Shown: in pieces, positions 46,843 through 56,578 of the stretch
Layout of the letters: each line of letters begins with the position of its first letter
How positions within the stretch are numbered: position 1 is the first letter of the stretch
NCBI RefSeq assembly: GCF_014196915.1
Contig: NZ_JACIEP010000003.1
Coordinates: 186,001-250,000 of the forward strand
DNA: 64,000 nucleotides
Reading direction: 5' to 3'
Origin: Dysgonomonas hofstadii
GTDB taxonomy: Bacteria > Bacteroidota > Bacteroidia > Bacteroidales > Dysgonomonadaceae
Made by a program: the position numbers and the translations under genes
The notes under the pieces: generated by a model
What the model was told of the DNA's origin: nothing
What the model saw: only the letters and a program-made list of their open reading frames with translations
Database searches by the model: none

Positions 46843-47433
46843 TTATTCATTTTCAAATATTCGATTAATTTTTGGCTGAATAAACCAAATACCTATGATT
46901 ATAAACCAGAACATAAGAAAATAACCTATATAGTCTTCGGTAATAGCTGTATTATTGATTTCTATTGACTTCAGTGCTTTTGATATGAAATACATACAAT
47001 AAAAAACACAAAACATCGAGAACAAATGTAATGGTAATACAATCAAAAATATTATAGGAAATATACCCAGCATCATTTCATTCATTTCTTGTATATTATT
47101 GATATTATAGAACATAATACTAAGAAGTATAAAGATAGATGAAATATATATTGTTGGAATGAAAAGGAATATCTTGAATTTATGTATACTCATATTCACA
47201 TTTTCCGGAAGTTTCTTGTAAAGATTTGTTCCCAAGGCGTAATACCAACCAAAATAGAAAAGAATATATAAAATAAAATATACGAGAAATATTACAGGTA
47301 TTGTAATGAATATAGCATCTGTATTAATATTTGCAATAACGCTATATACAATTAAGCAGATATAGATAATAAACGGCATAATATAAAGCATGCAAAACAA
47401 TTGCCAATGCTTGATTTTAAGTAAAAATTTCAT
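46843..47433 (-). CDS. Polytopic membrane protein of unknown function
   Basis: A 196-residue protein with about five membrane helices (roughly 12-34, 40-65, 90-112, 122-148 and 170-190) and a short basic N-terminus. No family is recognised. It starts 22 bp after the DUF3795 gene and may share its transcript. Confidence 0.6.
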   Translation of the reverse strand: MKFLLKIKHWQLFCMLYIMPFIIYICLIVYSVIANINTDAIFITIPVIFLVYFILYILFYFGWYYALGTNLYKKLPENVNMSIHKFKIFLFIPTIYISSIFILLSIMFYNINNIQEMNEMMLGIFPIIFLIVLPLHLFSMFCVFYCMYFISKALKSIEINNTAITEDYIGYFLMFWFIIIGIWFIQPKINRIFENE

Positions 47434-47455
47434 AGAAATAGATTTATTGATGTTA

Positions 47456-47863
47456 TTAAACTAATTTTTTATTACATGTTGTACAAACGGTCTTATGCAT
47501 ACTCCTTATTTTGTTACAATGAGGACAAGTCCACTTTATTGATTCAGCTTTCATGAAAATTTTCGATCCGTTAACTTGAATATTTCGAAGATTCTCAATC
47601 AGGCTGATATGGTAATTCTGACTGTATCTCACATCCATTCGTCTAAGCCGGATACAGGGAAATTTTTCGCAATTGTAACAGAATCGGGTTCCTGTTTCTA
47701 CTAGTTTTTCACAATTAGATATTCCACATGTAACGCAATGTTTCGGCTTATTCTCATTCAATCCGTTGCAACCTGGACATGGTTTACTGCTACGTAAATA
47801 AACGTAACAAACTCCACAATTGATTCCACATGGAGCAATCAGTTTTTCGTCCCAATTATTCAT
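47456..47863 (-). CDS. DUF3795 Cys-rich protein
   Basis: A 135-residue protein with about 17 cysteines. It opens APCGINCGVCYVYLRSSKPC and continues CPGCNG, CVTCGISNC and CYNCEKFPC, the DUF3795 signature, presumed to bind zinc or an Fe-S cluster. A further C-terminal zinc ribbon (CPHCNKI...CTTCNK) is added. The function of the family is unknown. Confidence 0.8.
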   Translation of the reverse strand: MNNWDEKLIAPCGINCGVCYVYLRSSKPCPGCNGLNENKPKHCVTCGISNCEKLVETGTRFCYNCEKFPCIRLRRMDVRYSQNYHISLIENLRNIQVNGSKIFMKAESIKWTCPHCNKIRSMHKTVCTTCNKKLV

Positions 47864-47893
47864 ATCTAAAAAGATAAAGTTATCAAAATTTCT

Positions 47894-47901
47894 TATTTTT
47901 G
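47894..47901 (+). promoter_or_regulatory. -7 element of the HD hydrolase gene
   Basis: TATTTTTG fits TAnnTTTG. It lies 23 bp before the ATG at 47925 and inside the longer in-frame extension, so it decides the start. Confidence 0.5.
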
Positions 47902-47924
47902 CATACTTTTTTATAAGTTATAAT

Positions 47925-48593
47925 ATGAGCAGTAAAATTACATTCGACGATATAAAGGATTCTAAAGAGATACAAACATACATAAAGCAAGCGGATGCTT
48001 CGCTAAAAGCATTAGGATTTACGGAACACAGCTTTGCGCACGTAACCAAATGTGCAGAAGAAGCAGGTAAACTACTTCAGGAACTCGGTTACTCCGACCA
48101 TGAAATAGAACTGGTTAAAATTGCCGCTTATATGCATGATATAGGCAATGTGATAAACCGGGTGAACCATGCGCAAAGCGGGGCTGTTATGGCCTTCCGT
48201 ATTCTGGATAAGATGGGAATGGAACCAGAAGATACCGCCGCGATAATAACAGCTATCGGCAACCATGATGAGAAGGCGGCTTTCCCGGTAAATGCAGTTG
48301 CTGCAGCTGTAATTATAGCTGATAAAACGGATGTGCGCCGTAGTCGGGTACGCAACAAGGCAACTATTTATACCGATATCCACGACAGGGTAAATTATGC
48401 TGTGGAGAAGGCCGGATTGAAACTCAATAAAGACGAGAAAACCCTTACTCTTCACCTCTCTATCGACACAGGAATCTGCCCGGTAATGGAGTATTTCGAA
48501 ATATTTATGGACAGGATGCTGTTATGTCGTAAAGCTGCGGATTTCTTTGGGCTTGCCTTTAAGTTGAATATAAATGGGACTGCATTGTTGTGA
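47925..48593 (+). CDS. HD-domain phosphohydrolase
   Basis: A protein of 222 residues from the ATG at 47925. The frame stays open back to 47820, but that part would contain the promoter and reads as AT-derived filler. The HD domain shows HSFAHVTKCAEEAG, AAYMHDIGNV (HD pair), an NHAQSG His and IGNHDEKAA, then ADKTDVRRSRVRN, which gives a complete metal site. HD proteins hydrolyse phosphate esters of nucleotides or nucleotide signals; the substrate is not evident. Confidence 0.82.
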   Translation: MSSKITFDDIKDSKEIQTYIKQADASLKALGFTEHSFAHVTKCAEEAGKLLQELGYSDHEIELVKIAAYMHDIGNVINRVNHAQSGAVMAFRILDKMGMEPEDTAAIITAIGNHDEKAAFPVNAVAAAVIIADKTDVRRSRVRNKATIYTDIHDRVNYAVEKAGLKLNKDEKTLTLHLSIDTGICPVMEYFEIFMDRMLLCRKAADFFGLAFKLNINGTALL

Positions 48594-48598
48594 TTAAC

Positions 48599-48997
48599 TC
48601 AGATTTCTATTGGCTTAAAATCAAATGTTTCAAATATTTCATTAATGTCCAAATTACAATCCTTAGGTAAGTTTATAGTCGCTATTTTACCAAAATCTAC
48701 TTGCCAATAACCTCCTGATTTCGTTATTTCCTCACCTAAAAGTTGATATTCCGATTCTTTAAATTGAGATGTGAGCTGAAAACGCTTTGTGATATATTCC
48801 GATTGTTTTATGATTCTTACTACTTCGTGTTTCTTTTCTGTATTAATTTTTGTCTCAAAAACAGTATCTAAAGTAAGTCGGCCGTCAATAATTTCATTTT
48901 GAATTGTTCGGAATATATTAGAGGAAATATGTTCTACTGATATTACCGTTGACGCCTCATTTTCAGAATTATGTATAGAAATCTCCACAACTTTCAT
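48599..48997 (-). CDS. Hypothetical protein
   Basis: A 132-residue soluble protein, mixed alpha/beta, without signal peptide, membrane segment or recognised motif. It follows the next gene by 2 bp, so the pair and topB form a minus-strand operon. Confidence 0.55.
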   Translation of the reverse strand: MKVVEISIHNSENEASTVISVEHISSNIFRTIQNEIIDGRLTLDTVFETKINTEKKHEVVRIIKQSEYITKRFQLTSQFKESEYQLLGEEITKSGGYWQVDFGKIATINLPKDCNLDINEIFETFDFKPIEI

Positions 48998-48999
48998 AA

Positions 49000-49731
49000 T
49001 TATTCATTACAATAATCAAATTCATTAATAGTCTTCCATCCTTTATCCTCATAATCAGGATTTACTGAGAATTCAGCCACGCCTATATCAAGATCTCCCG
49101 AGCAAGGAATACGGTATTGTCCCCATGCACATTTTTTTGATTTTCCGGTACGGTAGCTTTTCCATGTTCCAAGGTATTGATTGTTACAATAACCATCTGC
49201 ATCAGCCATCAGGTCATCATAGAGCAGGTCATTGCTATTGTCCTTATACCAGTAAGATACCATTCGCCCCTTAAATTCACCGCTAGCAGACTGGCTTTTA
49301 TCTTCCTGTAATGAAAAATCAGCGATAATATAACCTTGTTCTTTTACCTGTCCTTTCATTTCGTCATCGACACCGTAATAAAGTTGATCGAGCTTCCTTA
49401 ATGCGCTGATCTTTATTATTCCGGTGAAATTGCATTCATTGTCCTTTACCCGGCTCTCTCCTTTTACGGAATATTCCGTGGCAGATATTTTTTCTATTTC
49501 GGTGAAGTATATGTAGAATCGTTGATAATCGTCACCAATATATCCCAGATAACAGGTACTGTTATCCATCAGGATATTGCTGAAGTTATAATTCTTCAGA
49601 GCAGTTAAGGGTAATGGTTTTGATTCTTCAGTAAGAATAATTTCATCTGTCCATGCCTTCGGATTACAGTTGTCCTGAGCATTTACAGGCAGGCTTAATA
49701 TAAAGATCACAAATAAAAGCGACTTTTTCAT
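49000..49731 (-). CDS. Exported hypothetical protein
   Basis: A 243-residue protein with a signal peptide (SLPVNAQ). The mature part is beta-rich, with seven Cys that could form disulfides (CNP, STCYLG, DNECNF, GYCNNQ, KKCAWG, IPCSGD, DYCNE). No family is recognised. Its ATG overlaps the topB stop by 4 bp, which implies translational coupling. Confidence 0.6.
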   Translation of the reverse strand: MKKSLLFVIFILSLPVNAQDNCNPKAWTDEIILTEESKPLPLTALKNYNFSNILMDNSTCYLGYIGDDYQRFYIYFTEIEKISATEYSVKGESRVKDNECNFTGIIKISALRKLDQLYYGVDDEMKGQVKEQGYIIADFSLQEDKSQSASGEFKGRMVSYWYKDNSNDLLYDDLMADADGYCNNQYLGTWKSYRTGKSKKCAWGQYRIPCSGDLDIGVAEFSVNPDYEDKGWKTINEFDYCNE

Positions 49732-51800
49732 TTATTCAGTATTTTAGACAGTTCTTCATCTGTAAGGTTTTCCCCCACTTCATCAAAAGATAACCTGAAA
49801 GTACAACCGGCTTTCCACTCTGAACATCCATAGGCAGACTTGCCTTTCAGTATTGTCCCTTTTTTACACAGCGGGCACACTAAAGATACTGTTGTTTTTT
49901 CTTTTATTGCTTTTTCCGCCTTCTTTTTTTCAGATGGTTTCTTTTCCTTTGGTGCTTTTTTCTTCGATTTTACGGCCTCCTCTTTCACTGCATCCACAAT
50001 AGTAATGCTGCTGCCCCACTCGTTTTTCACATTGGTAACAATACCTGTCAGCATTTCTTTCAGTTCTTCTATAAACTGCCGAGGATCATATTCTCCCTTT
50101 TCTATCTGGCGAAGTTTCCTTTCCCAAATCCCGGTCAGTTCAGCGGATTTCAGCAATTCTTCTTTGATAGTGCCTATCAGTTCTACACCGGTTTGTGTCG
50201 CATACAGATTTTTACGCTCTTTGCGGATATAATTCCGTTTGAATAAGGTTTCGATGATAGCCGCACGAGTAGAGGGACGCCCTATCCCGTTTTCTTTCAA
50301 GGCATCTCGCAATTCATCATCATCTACCAGTTTCCCGGCTGTTTCCATTGCCCTTAGCAATGTGGCCTCGGTATAATATTTAGGAGGTTGTGTCCATTTC
50401 TCATTCAAAGCCGGTTCATGGGGGCCTTTTTCTCCTTTTGTAAATGCAGGAAGTATGCCGTCTTCTTCTTTTTCGGCATCATCTTCTTCCTGATTCTGAT
50501 TTCCTGTATTGGCAGGTTTTTCGAAAACCACACGCCAGCCGGACTCCAGAATTTGCTTGCCACTAACCTTAAATTCTACTTTTGCAGCCTCACCTAAAAC
50601 GGTAGTTGTGGATATTTTGCAATTAGGATAAAATGCTGCAATAAAGCGTCTTGTGATCAGATCGTAAACCTTCCGTTCATCACCTGATATATTATTTGCC
50701 CGCACGCCTGTTGGGATAATTGCATGGTGATCGGTTACTTTGCTATTATCGAAAACCTTCTTCGATTTTGGTATTTTAACTGCTAGTACAGGTTGCGTAA
50801 GTGTTTCATAACCGTAAAGCCCACGCAGTATAGCCGGAACTTTCGGATACATATCATCACTCAGATAAGTAGTATCCACGCGGGGATAAGTAGTCAGTTT
50901 TTTTTCGTATAACGATTGTATGGTTTTCAAAGTATCTTCGGCTGACATTGAAAATTTCTTGTTGCATTCCACCTGCAAGGCTGTGAGGTCAAATAATCGT
51001 GGCGCAAGTTCTTCACCTTTCTTTGTTGTGACATCGGTTACTTCAAATTCGGAACCTTTAATCTCCTCCAGAAATTTTTCACCTTCTTCTTTGGTTGTAA
51101 ACCGGCCTTTTGTCGCCGAAAAGGTAGTATTCCGATAAATTGTTTTCAGTTCCCAGTAAGGCTCGGGGTTGAAGTTCTCTATTTCGAGTTGGCGGTTGAC
51201 TATAAGGGCTAATGTAGGTGTTTGCACGCGCCCGATAGACAAAACGGATTTGTTTTGCCCGTATTTAACCGTATAAAGCCTTGTGGCGTTCATTCCCAAT
51301 AGCCAGTCGCCAATGGCACGGGATAATCCTGCTTCATACAGTTTATCGAATACCGACTGGTCTTTCAGGTTACTGAAACCGTCTCGCATCGATTCTTCCG
51401 TCAGTGAGGATATCCACAAGCGCTTCACAGGGACTTTACACTGTGCCTTTTGCATTACCCAGCGCTGTATAAGTTCTCCTTCCTGTCCGGCATCACCGCA
51501 GTTTATTACTTCGTCGGCTTTTTCAATTAAGGATTCGATGACAGCGAACTGCTTTTTTACCCCGTCATTTTCTATCAGTTTGATACCGAAACGTGGCGGA
51601 ATCATTGGAAGCACAGCTAAAGACCACGATTTCCATTGCGGAGAATACTCGTGTGGCTCTTTCAGTGTGCAGAAATGGCCGAAAGTCCATGTGACCTGAT
51701 ACCCATTCCCTTCGAAATATCCGTCACGGCGGGAATTGGCTCCCAATATGGCGGCTATTTCGCGGGCTACGCTTGGTTTTTCGGCTATGCAGACTTTCAT
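49728..51800 (-). CDS. topB: DNA topoisomerase III (type IA)
   Basis: Type IA topoisomerase of 690 residues that passes single strands and decatenates DNA. The Toprim acidic residues lie in EKPSVA (7-12) and GDAGQEGEL (102-110). SIGRVQTPTLALIV (188-201) is the clamp motif, and the active-site Tyr305 is in TTYPRVDTTYL. ENGIGRPSTRA marks the late DNA-binding loop. A Lys/Glu-rich linker leads to one C-terminal zinc-finger-like unit (CPLCKKG...CSEWKAGC). Bacteroidota often carry several TopB copies, some on conjugative elements. The neighbours here are chromosomal, so I take this as the housekeeping copy. Confidence 0.92.
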   Translation of the reverse strand: MKVCIAEKPSVAREIAAILGANSRRDGYFEGNGYQVTWTFGHFCTLKEPHEYSPQWKSWSLAVLPMIPPRFGIKLIENDGVKKQFAVIESLIEKADEVINCGDAGQEGELIQRWVMQKAQCKVPVKRLWISSLTEESMRDGFSNLKDQSVFDKLYEAGLSRAIGDWLLGMNATRLYTVKYGQNKSVLSIGRVQTPTLALIVNRQLEIENFNPEPYWELKTIYRNTTFSATKGRFTTKEEGEKFLEEIKGSEFEVTDVTTKKGEELAPRLFDLTALQVECNKKFSMSAEDTLKTIQSLYEKKLTTYPRVDTTYLSDDMYPKVPAILRGLYGYETLTQPVLAVKIPKSKKVFDNSKVTDHHAIIPTGVRANNISGDERKVYDLITRRFIAAFYPNCKISTTTVLGEAAKVEFKVSGKQILESGWRVVFEKPANTGNQNQEEDDAEKEEDGILPAFTKGEKGPHEPALNEKWTQPPKYYTEATLLRAMETAGKLVDDDELRDALKENGIGRPSTRAAIIETLFKRNYIRKERKNLYATQTGVELIGTIKEELLKSAELTGIWERKLRQIEKGEYDPRQFIEELKEMLTGIVTNVKNEWGSSITIVDAVKEEAVKSKKKAPKEKKPSEKKKAEKAIKEKTTVSLVCPLCKKGTILKGKSAYGCSEWKAGCTFRLSFDEVGENLTDEELSKILNK

Positions 51801-52131
51801 ATATTATATAAATGAAAAATTAAAAATATTTGTAATTGTTAAAACCTGACAAACCTGACATTTTTCTGGTTTCTTATAGGGGCAATCCCTTGTGGTTGCC
51901 CGAAAGTATAATAAGCGGGCAGGAACAAGCCACTGCCCCTACAAAACCTGACACATCTGACAGATTATTTCGCAAAGTCGCTAAGTTTAATTTTCCTTAT
52001 TTGGCTCCGCCGATACTTTGCATTCATAATTTATAATTCATAACTCATAATTCTTAATTCCTTTATTTACATAGATAAAGTTTTTAAAGAAAAATGAAAT
52101 TTATAACTGCTAATTCACAACTTATAACTAT
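51801..52131. other. Repeat-rich spacer between topB and panB
   Basis: 331 bp with no gene. It holds the palindromic element at 51841-51963. After that, 52021-52060 is a run of AATT/CATAA-type low-complexity units, and TTTGGCTCCGCCGAT at 52000-52014 is the inverse of a segment inside the repeat at 29660-29746. Confidence 0.6.
51841..51963. repeat. Palindrome flanked by direct AAAACCTGAC repeats
   Basis: TAGGGGCA...TTGCCCG (51877-51902) and CGGGCA...TGCCCCTA (51916-51941) are 26-nt imperfect inverted arms. On both sides stands a direct repeat, AAAACCTGACAAACCTGACA (51841-51860) and AAAACCTGACACATCTGACA (51943-51962). The layout looks like a small palindromic element and its duplicated flank. 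Confidence 0.6.
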
Positions 52132-52950
52132 TTAATAACTTTCCTTTTCGTTCGGGAAATCCGCAGATTTCACATCTCTTATATATCCCTGTACAGCTTC
52201 GGTCATCACAGTGTGTAGGTCGGCATAACGGCGAAGGAATTTTGGTGAAAAACTCTTGTTTATACCCAGCATATCATGTACAACAAGTACCTGCCCGTCA
52301 GCATGTGGGCCTGCACCAATACCAATAATAGGTATAGTCAGTTGTTCAGCGATTTTCTTTGTCAATTCCGATGGTATTTTTTCCAAAACGATTCCAAAGC
52401 AGCCAATTTGCTGTAATAATAGAGCATCTTTTACAAGTTTGTCAGCTTCTGCGTCATCTTTTGCCCTTACGGCATAAGTGCCGTATTTGTTTATCGATTG
52501 CGGCATCAGTCCTAAGTGTCCCATTACAGGTATACCTGCATCTATTATTTTCTTTATATCGGCGGCGATTTCTTCTCCCCCCTCAATTTTAAGCGCGTCT
52601 GCCCCTGTTTCTTTCATCATACGGATAGCAGCATCCAACGACTTCAACGGATCGCCCGAAACAGTGCCAAATGGCATATCCACAGCCACAAGTGCCCTTT
52701 TTACAGCATTTGTCACCGAACGGCCGTGATAGATCATCTGATTGAGTGTCATCGGCAGAGTGGTAATATTACCTACCATCACATTCGATGCGGAATCTCC
52801 AACGAGGATAACATCCATTCCGGCCTGATCGATAATGGAAGCCATTGAATAATCATATGCAGTAAGCATTGATATTTTTTCGCCACGCTGTTTCATTTCT
52901 ATCAGGCGGCTTGTGGTAACCTTCCGGTTGTCTTCGGTATATGTTGACAT
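52132..52950 (-). CDS. panB: 3-methyl-2-oxobutanoate hydroxymethyltransferase
   Basis: TIM-barrel enzyme of 272 residues that adds a methylene-THF carbon to ketoisovalerate to give ketopantoate, the first step of pantothenate synthesis. [27 protein letters not shown] (metal and substrate Asp/Ser), the MPFGTVSG loop, [15 protein letters not shown] and [18 protein letters not shown] are all in place. panC and panD are not adjacent. A TAACTTTG box on the minus strand (52983-52990) is its probable promoter. Confidence 0.95.
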   Translation of the reverse strand: MSTYTEDNRKVTTSRLIEMKQRGEKISMLTAYDYSMASIIDQAGMDVILVGDSASNVMVGNITTLPMTLNQMIYHGRSVTNAVKRALVAVDMPFGTVSGDPLKSLDAAIRMMKETGADALKIEGGEEIAADIKKIIDAGIPVMGHLGLMPQSINKYGTYAVRAKDDAEADKLVKDALLLQQIGCFGIVLEKIPSELTKKIAEQLTIPIIGIGAGPHADGQVLVVHDMLGINKSFSPKFLRRYADLHTVMTEAVQGYIRDVKSADFPNEKESY

Positions 52951-52982
52951 ATTCTTTATGATTTGTTTGTTAATAATCCCGG

Positions 52983-52990
52983 CAAAGTTA
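52983..52990 (-). promoter_or_regulatory. -7 element of panB
   Basis: The minus strand reads TAACTTTG, the same octamer as the pyrK and purM boxes, 33 bp before the start codon. Confidence 0.5.
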
Positions 52991-52993
52991 TAA

Positions 52994-53135
52994 AAAAGTA
53001 GTCAAAGGAGTTAAGTAGTCAGAATAGTTAAGTAGTTTTTTATCAATATTAAACTAATAACAGGTGGTATACAATATTTTACTAAACTACTAAGTAGCTT
53101 TGCTACTGATAACTACTTGACTACTTTGACTACTA
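52994..53135. repeat. Imperfect palindrome built from AAGTAGT units
   Basis: The left arm (52994-53040) contains AAAGTAGTCAAAGGAGTTAA, GTAGTCAG and TTAAGTAGTTTT. The right arm (about 53082-53135) holds inverted copies: ACTACTAAGTAG, AACTACTTGACTACTTTGAC and TACTAT. The arms can fold on each other between two divergent genes. They overlap neither coding region. Confidence 0.55.
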
Positions 53136-53177
53136 TATATTTCATGAATTATGGCATATTTTTTGATCAGTTTTTAT

Positions 53178-53185
53178 TAATTTTG
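53178..53185 (+). promoter_or_regulatory. -7 element of mfd
   Basis: TAATTTTG fits TAnnTTTG, 28 bp before the TTG start at 53214. Confidence 0.5.
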
Positions 53186-53213
53186 CACTTCTTATATTAA
53201 ATAGGCTATCACA

Positions 53214-56200
53214 TTGAAACTATCGACACTACAAGAGGCTTTTGAAACTCACAAGAATATATCTGTTGTTACAAATATATTAGGTAAGCATAAGAATATT
53301 TATGTAAAAGGATTGCAGGGATCTTCCTCTGCCATACTTGCCGCGGCATTATATCATAAATCGAACGATTGTTTCCTGTATGTACTTAACGATCTGGAAA
53401 GTGCCGGATATTTTTATCATGATCTCAATCAGATACTGGATTCCGAAAATGTGCTTTTCTTCCCTTCTGCTTATAAACGGGCTATCAAATACGGACAGAT
53501 AGATGCTGCCAATGAAATTCTCAGGACTGAAGTATTGGGGAAGATCCAAACGAATGATAAACACCTGATCATTGTTTCATATCCTGAAGCTTTAGCAGAG
53601 AAAGTGGTTTCGAAGAGTATTCTTGAAAAGAATACGATACACATGAGGGTAAATGAAGAGATAGACCGGAACTTTGTTTCAGAAATGCTCGATTCATTCG
53701 GGTTCGAATATGTAGACTATGTATATGAACCGGGGCAATATGCTATCCGTGGTAGTATTCTCGACGTATTTTCTTTTTCGTACGAATTTCCCTTCCGTAT
53801 TGACTTCTTTGGAGATGAAGTCAGTACGATACGTACTTTCGATATAGAAACACAGTTGTCTAAAGAAAAACTGCAACAGATACAGATAATTCCAGATATG
53901 CAGAAATCTGATCTGGACAGGGAATCTTTTCTTAAACTTATCCCGGAAAATACCATCATTGCATTTAAGGATTATGCCTGGGCCAGCGAGAAAGTAGAAG
54001 CTGTTTATGTTGATTCGACCATTCTTGACAATCCTGAATATGAAAAGGATGTACAGAATAAGCTAACGACAAGGGAAGAATATGATAACCTTGTAAAAAA
54101 ATATAAACATTTACATTTCGGAGCGAGGGAACAAGGTGTAGCTGATGCTGTTGTTGAATTCAAGACAAATATTCAGCCTTCTTTCCACAAAAATTTCGAT
54201 CTGATAAGTGAGACTTTTCATAAATATATTGACGATAATTATAAGATATACATACTCAGCGACAGTGAGAAGCAGCATAAACGCCTGCAATCAATATTTG
54301 AAGACAGGGAAGACAAAATCAATTTTGTTCCTGTGGAAAGAACCCTTTCCGCAGGTTTCATAGACGAAACGCTGAAAATATGTTGCTTTACCGACCATCA
54401 GTTATTCGACCGTTATCATAAATACAATCTGAAATCAGACAGGGTACGCTCGGGAAAATTCGCTTTATCCTTAAAAGAACTGCAACAATTCCAGATCGGG
54501 GACTATATTGTACATATCGACCATGGAGTCGGTCAGTTCGGTGGATTGGTACGTTCGGACATGAACGGAAAGATGCAGGAGTTGATAAAACTTATATATC
54601 TTAACAACGATACCATCTTTGTATCACTGCATTCGCTACATAAAATATCAAAGTACAGAGGCAAGGAAGGCGAACCTCCCCGCATCAATAAACTGGGTAC
54701 CGGCGCATGGAATAATATAAAAGAACGTACCAAGAGCAAGGTTAAAGACATTGCCCGTGACCTGATACAACTCTATGCCAAACGACGTCAGGATAAAGGA
54801 TTTAAGTTTTCTCCCGACTCATTCCTGCAGCACGAACTGGAGGCTTCATTCATTTATGAAGACACCCCTGATCAGTTCAAGGCTACTAATGATGTAAAAC
54901 TGGATATGGAGAATGAAAAGCCCATGGATCGTCTTATTTGCGGTGACGTGGGTTTTGGGAAGACAGAAGTAGCCATACGTGGAGCATTTAAGGCTGTGGC
55001 CGATAATAAGCAGGTTGCTGTACTTGTTCCTACTACGGTACTTGCCTATCAGCATTTCCAGACATTTAAGGAGAGACTGAAAGATTTTCCGTGCCGGGTG
55101 GAATATATCAGCCGCGCCCGTAGTGCCGGAACAATAAAGGACGTACTGAATGATGTAAAAGAAGGTAAAGTCGATGTATTGATCGGCACACACAGGATTG
55201 TAAGCAAGGATGTACAATTCAAAGATTTAGGATTACTTGTTATAGACGAAGAGCAAAAATTCGGAGTAGCTGTAAAGGAAAAGTTGAAGCAAATGAAATC
55301 CAATGTAGATACATTGACAATGACAGCCACACCTATACCACGCACACTACAATTCTCATTGATGGGTGCCCGTGATCTGTCTTCGATAACAACACCTCCA
55401 CCAAATCGTTATCCGATACAAACCGAAGTACATACATTCGATCCACGCATTATTCGTGAGGCTATCGAATTTGAAATGAGCCGCAACGGGCAGGTGTTTT
55501 TCATCAACAACCGTATAAAGAATATTTACGAGATAGAAGATATAATCCGCCGTGAAGTTCCTGATGCCCGTGTGGCTGTAGGCCACGGACAAATGGATCC
55601 CGCAAAACTGGAATCTACTATTATTGACTTCGTAAATCATGAATACGATGTATTGCTTGCCACAACTATCATAGAATCAGGCATAGACATACCCAATGCC
55701 AATACGATCATTGTAAACAATGCCCAGAATTTCGGATTGAGCGACCTGCACCAGCTCCGCGGGCGAGTGGGACGTAGTAATAAAAAGGCGTTTGCCTACC
55801 TGCTTGCTCCCCCACTCCATACGTTAACTCCCGAAGCCCGCAGACGGTTACAAGCCATAGAAAACTTTTCAGAGCTTGGACATGGATTTCATATCGCCAT
55901 GCAGGATCTGGATATCCGTGGCGCCGGCAACCTGCTTGGAGCCGAACAAAGCGGCTTTATTGCCGACTTGGGATATGAAGTTTATCAGAAGATACTTACA
56001 GAGGCTGTAAATGAACTAAAGAATGACGAGTTTGCAGATATTTATCACAGCACCGAAGATGATGAAAAGATAGAGGGAGATAAATTTGTAGATGACGTGC
56101 AAATAGAGAGCGACCTCGAGCTTCTGTTCCCAGCAACATATATACCAAACGATTCGGAGCGTATCACCCTTTACCGGGAACTGGATAATATGTCCCGCGA

Positions 56201-56540
56201 AGAGGATATTTTTAAATTCAGGGAAAGGCTCGAAGACCGTTTCGGCAAAATCCCGGCAGAAGGGCGTGAACTGATTCAGGTAGTTCGTCTTCGTTCTCTG
56301 GCAAAAATACTGGGTATAGAAAAAGTTGTACTGAAAAGCGGGCGTATGAATCTGTTTCTGATATCAAATTCGGATTCACCTTATTATCAGTCTAAAGCAT
56401 TCGATAAATTATTGGATTATATACAAAAATATCCACGCAATTGCGAACTTAAAGAACGAAATGGAAGACGATCGGTCGGCATCCAGCATGTCCCTAATGT
56501 AGAAACAGCCTGTATGGTACTATCGGAAATTATCGGATAG
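53214..56540 (+). CDS. mfd: Transcription-repair coupling factor
   Basis: DNA translocase of 1108 residues that removes stalled RNA polymerase and recruits UvrA. The start is a TTG; an in-frame stop lies 12 bp upstream and no ATG fits the family's N-terminus. Domains run in order: a UvrB-like N-domain, the RNA-polymerase-interacting domain around DYIVHIDHGVGQFGG, helicase motifs GDVGFGKTEVAIRGAFKA, the VIDEEQKFGV box, TATPIPRTLQ, and the RecG-like QLRGRVGRSNKKAFAYLL, then the C-terminal TRCF domain (ERITLYRELDNM). All motifs are intact. Confidence 0.95.
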   Translation: MKLSTLQEAFETHKNISVVTNILGKHKNIYVKGLQGSSSAILAAALYHKSNDCFLYVLNDLESAGYFYHDLNQILDSENVLFFPSAYKRAIKYGQIDAANEILRTEVLGKIQTNDKHLIIVSYPEALAEKVVSKSILEKNTIHMRVNEEIDRNFVSEMLDSFGFEYVDYVYEPGQYAIRGSILDVFSFSYEFPFRIDFFGDEVSTIRTFDIETQLSKEKLQQIQIIPDMQKSDLDRESFLKLIPENTIIAFKDYAWASEKVEAVYVDSTILDNPEYEKDVQNKLTTREEYDNLVKKYKHLHFGAREQGVADAVVEFKTNIQPSFHKNFDLISETFHKYIDDNYKIYILSDSEKQHKRLQSIFEDREDKINFVPVERTLSAGFIDETLKICCFTDHQLFDRYHKYNLKSDRVRSGKFALSLKELQQFQIGDYIVHIDHGVGQFGGLVRSDMNGKMQELIKLIYLNNDTIFVSLHSLHKISKYRGKEGEPPRINKLGTGAWNNIKERTKSKVKDIARDLIQLYAKRRQDKGFKFSPDSFLQHELEASFIYEDTPDQFKATNDVKLDMENEKPMDRLICGDVGFGKTEVAIRGAFKAVADNKQVAVLVPTTVLAYQHFQTFKERLKDFPCRVEYISRARSAGTIKDVLNDVKEGKVDVLIGTHRIVSKDVQFKDLGLLVIDEEQKFGVAVKEKLKQMKSNVDTLTMTATPIPRTLQFSLMGARDLSSITTPPPNRYPIQTEVHTFDPRIIREAIEFEMSRNGQVFFINNRIKNIYEIEDIIRREVPDARVAVGHGQMDPAKLESTIIDFVNHEYDVLLATTIIESGIDIPNANTIIVNNAQNFGLSDLHQLRGRVGRSNKKAFAYLLAPPLHTLTPEARRRLQAIENFSELGHGFHIAMQDLDIRGAGNLLGAEQSGFIADLGYEVYQKILTEAVNELKNDEFADIYHSTEDDEKIEGDKFVDDVQIESDLELLFPATYIPNDSERITLYRELDNMSREEDIFKFRERLEDRFGKIPAEGRELIQVVRLRSLAKILGIEKVVLKSGRMNLFLISNSDSPYYQSKAFDKLLDYIQKYPRNCELKERNGRRSVGIQHVPNVETACMVLSEIIG

Positions 56541-56551
56541 GGGGGTAAATC

Positions 56552-56578
56552 AAAAGAGCACCGGGGAGGCACTCTTTT
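56552..56578 (+). terminator. Probable terminator of mfd
   Basis: AAAAGAG pairs with CTCTTTT, and CC with GG after a small internal bulge. A T-run follows. Confidence 0.6.

Noticed and set aside
49728-51800. topB as a sign of an integrated conjugative element
   Set aside because: No tra, mob, integrase or att-like sequence is near, and the neighbours panB and mfd are core genes.
52021-52060. Tandem repeat of AATT/CATAA units
   Set aside because: Short, irregular AT-rich low-complexity DNA with no clear unit length; mentioned only within the spacer entry.
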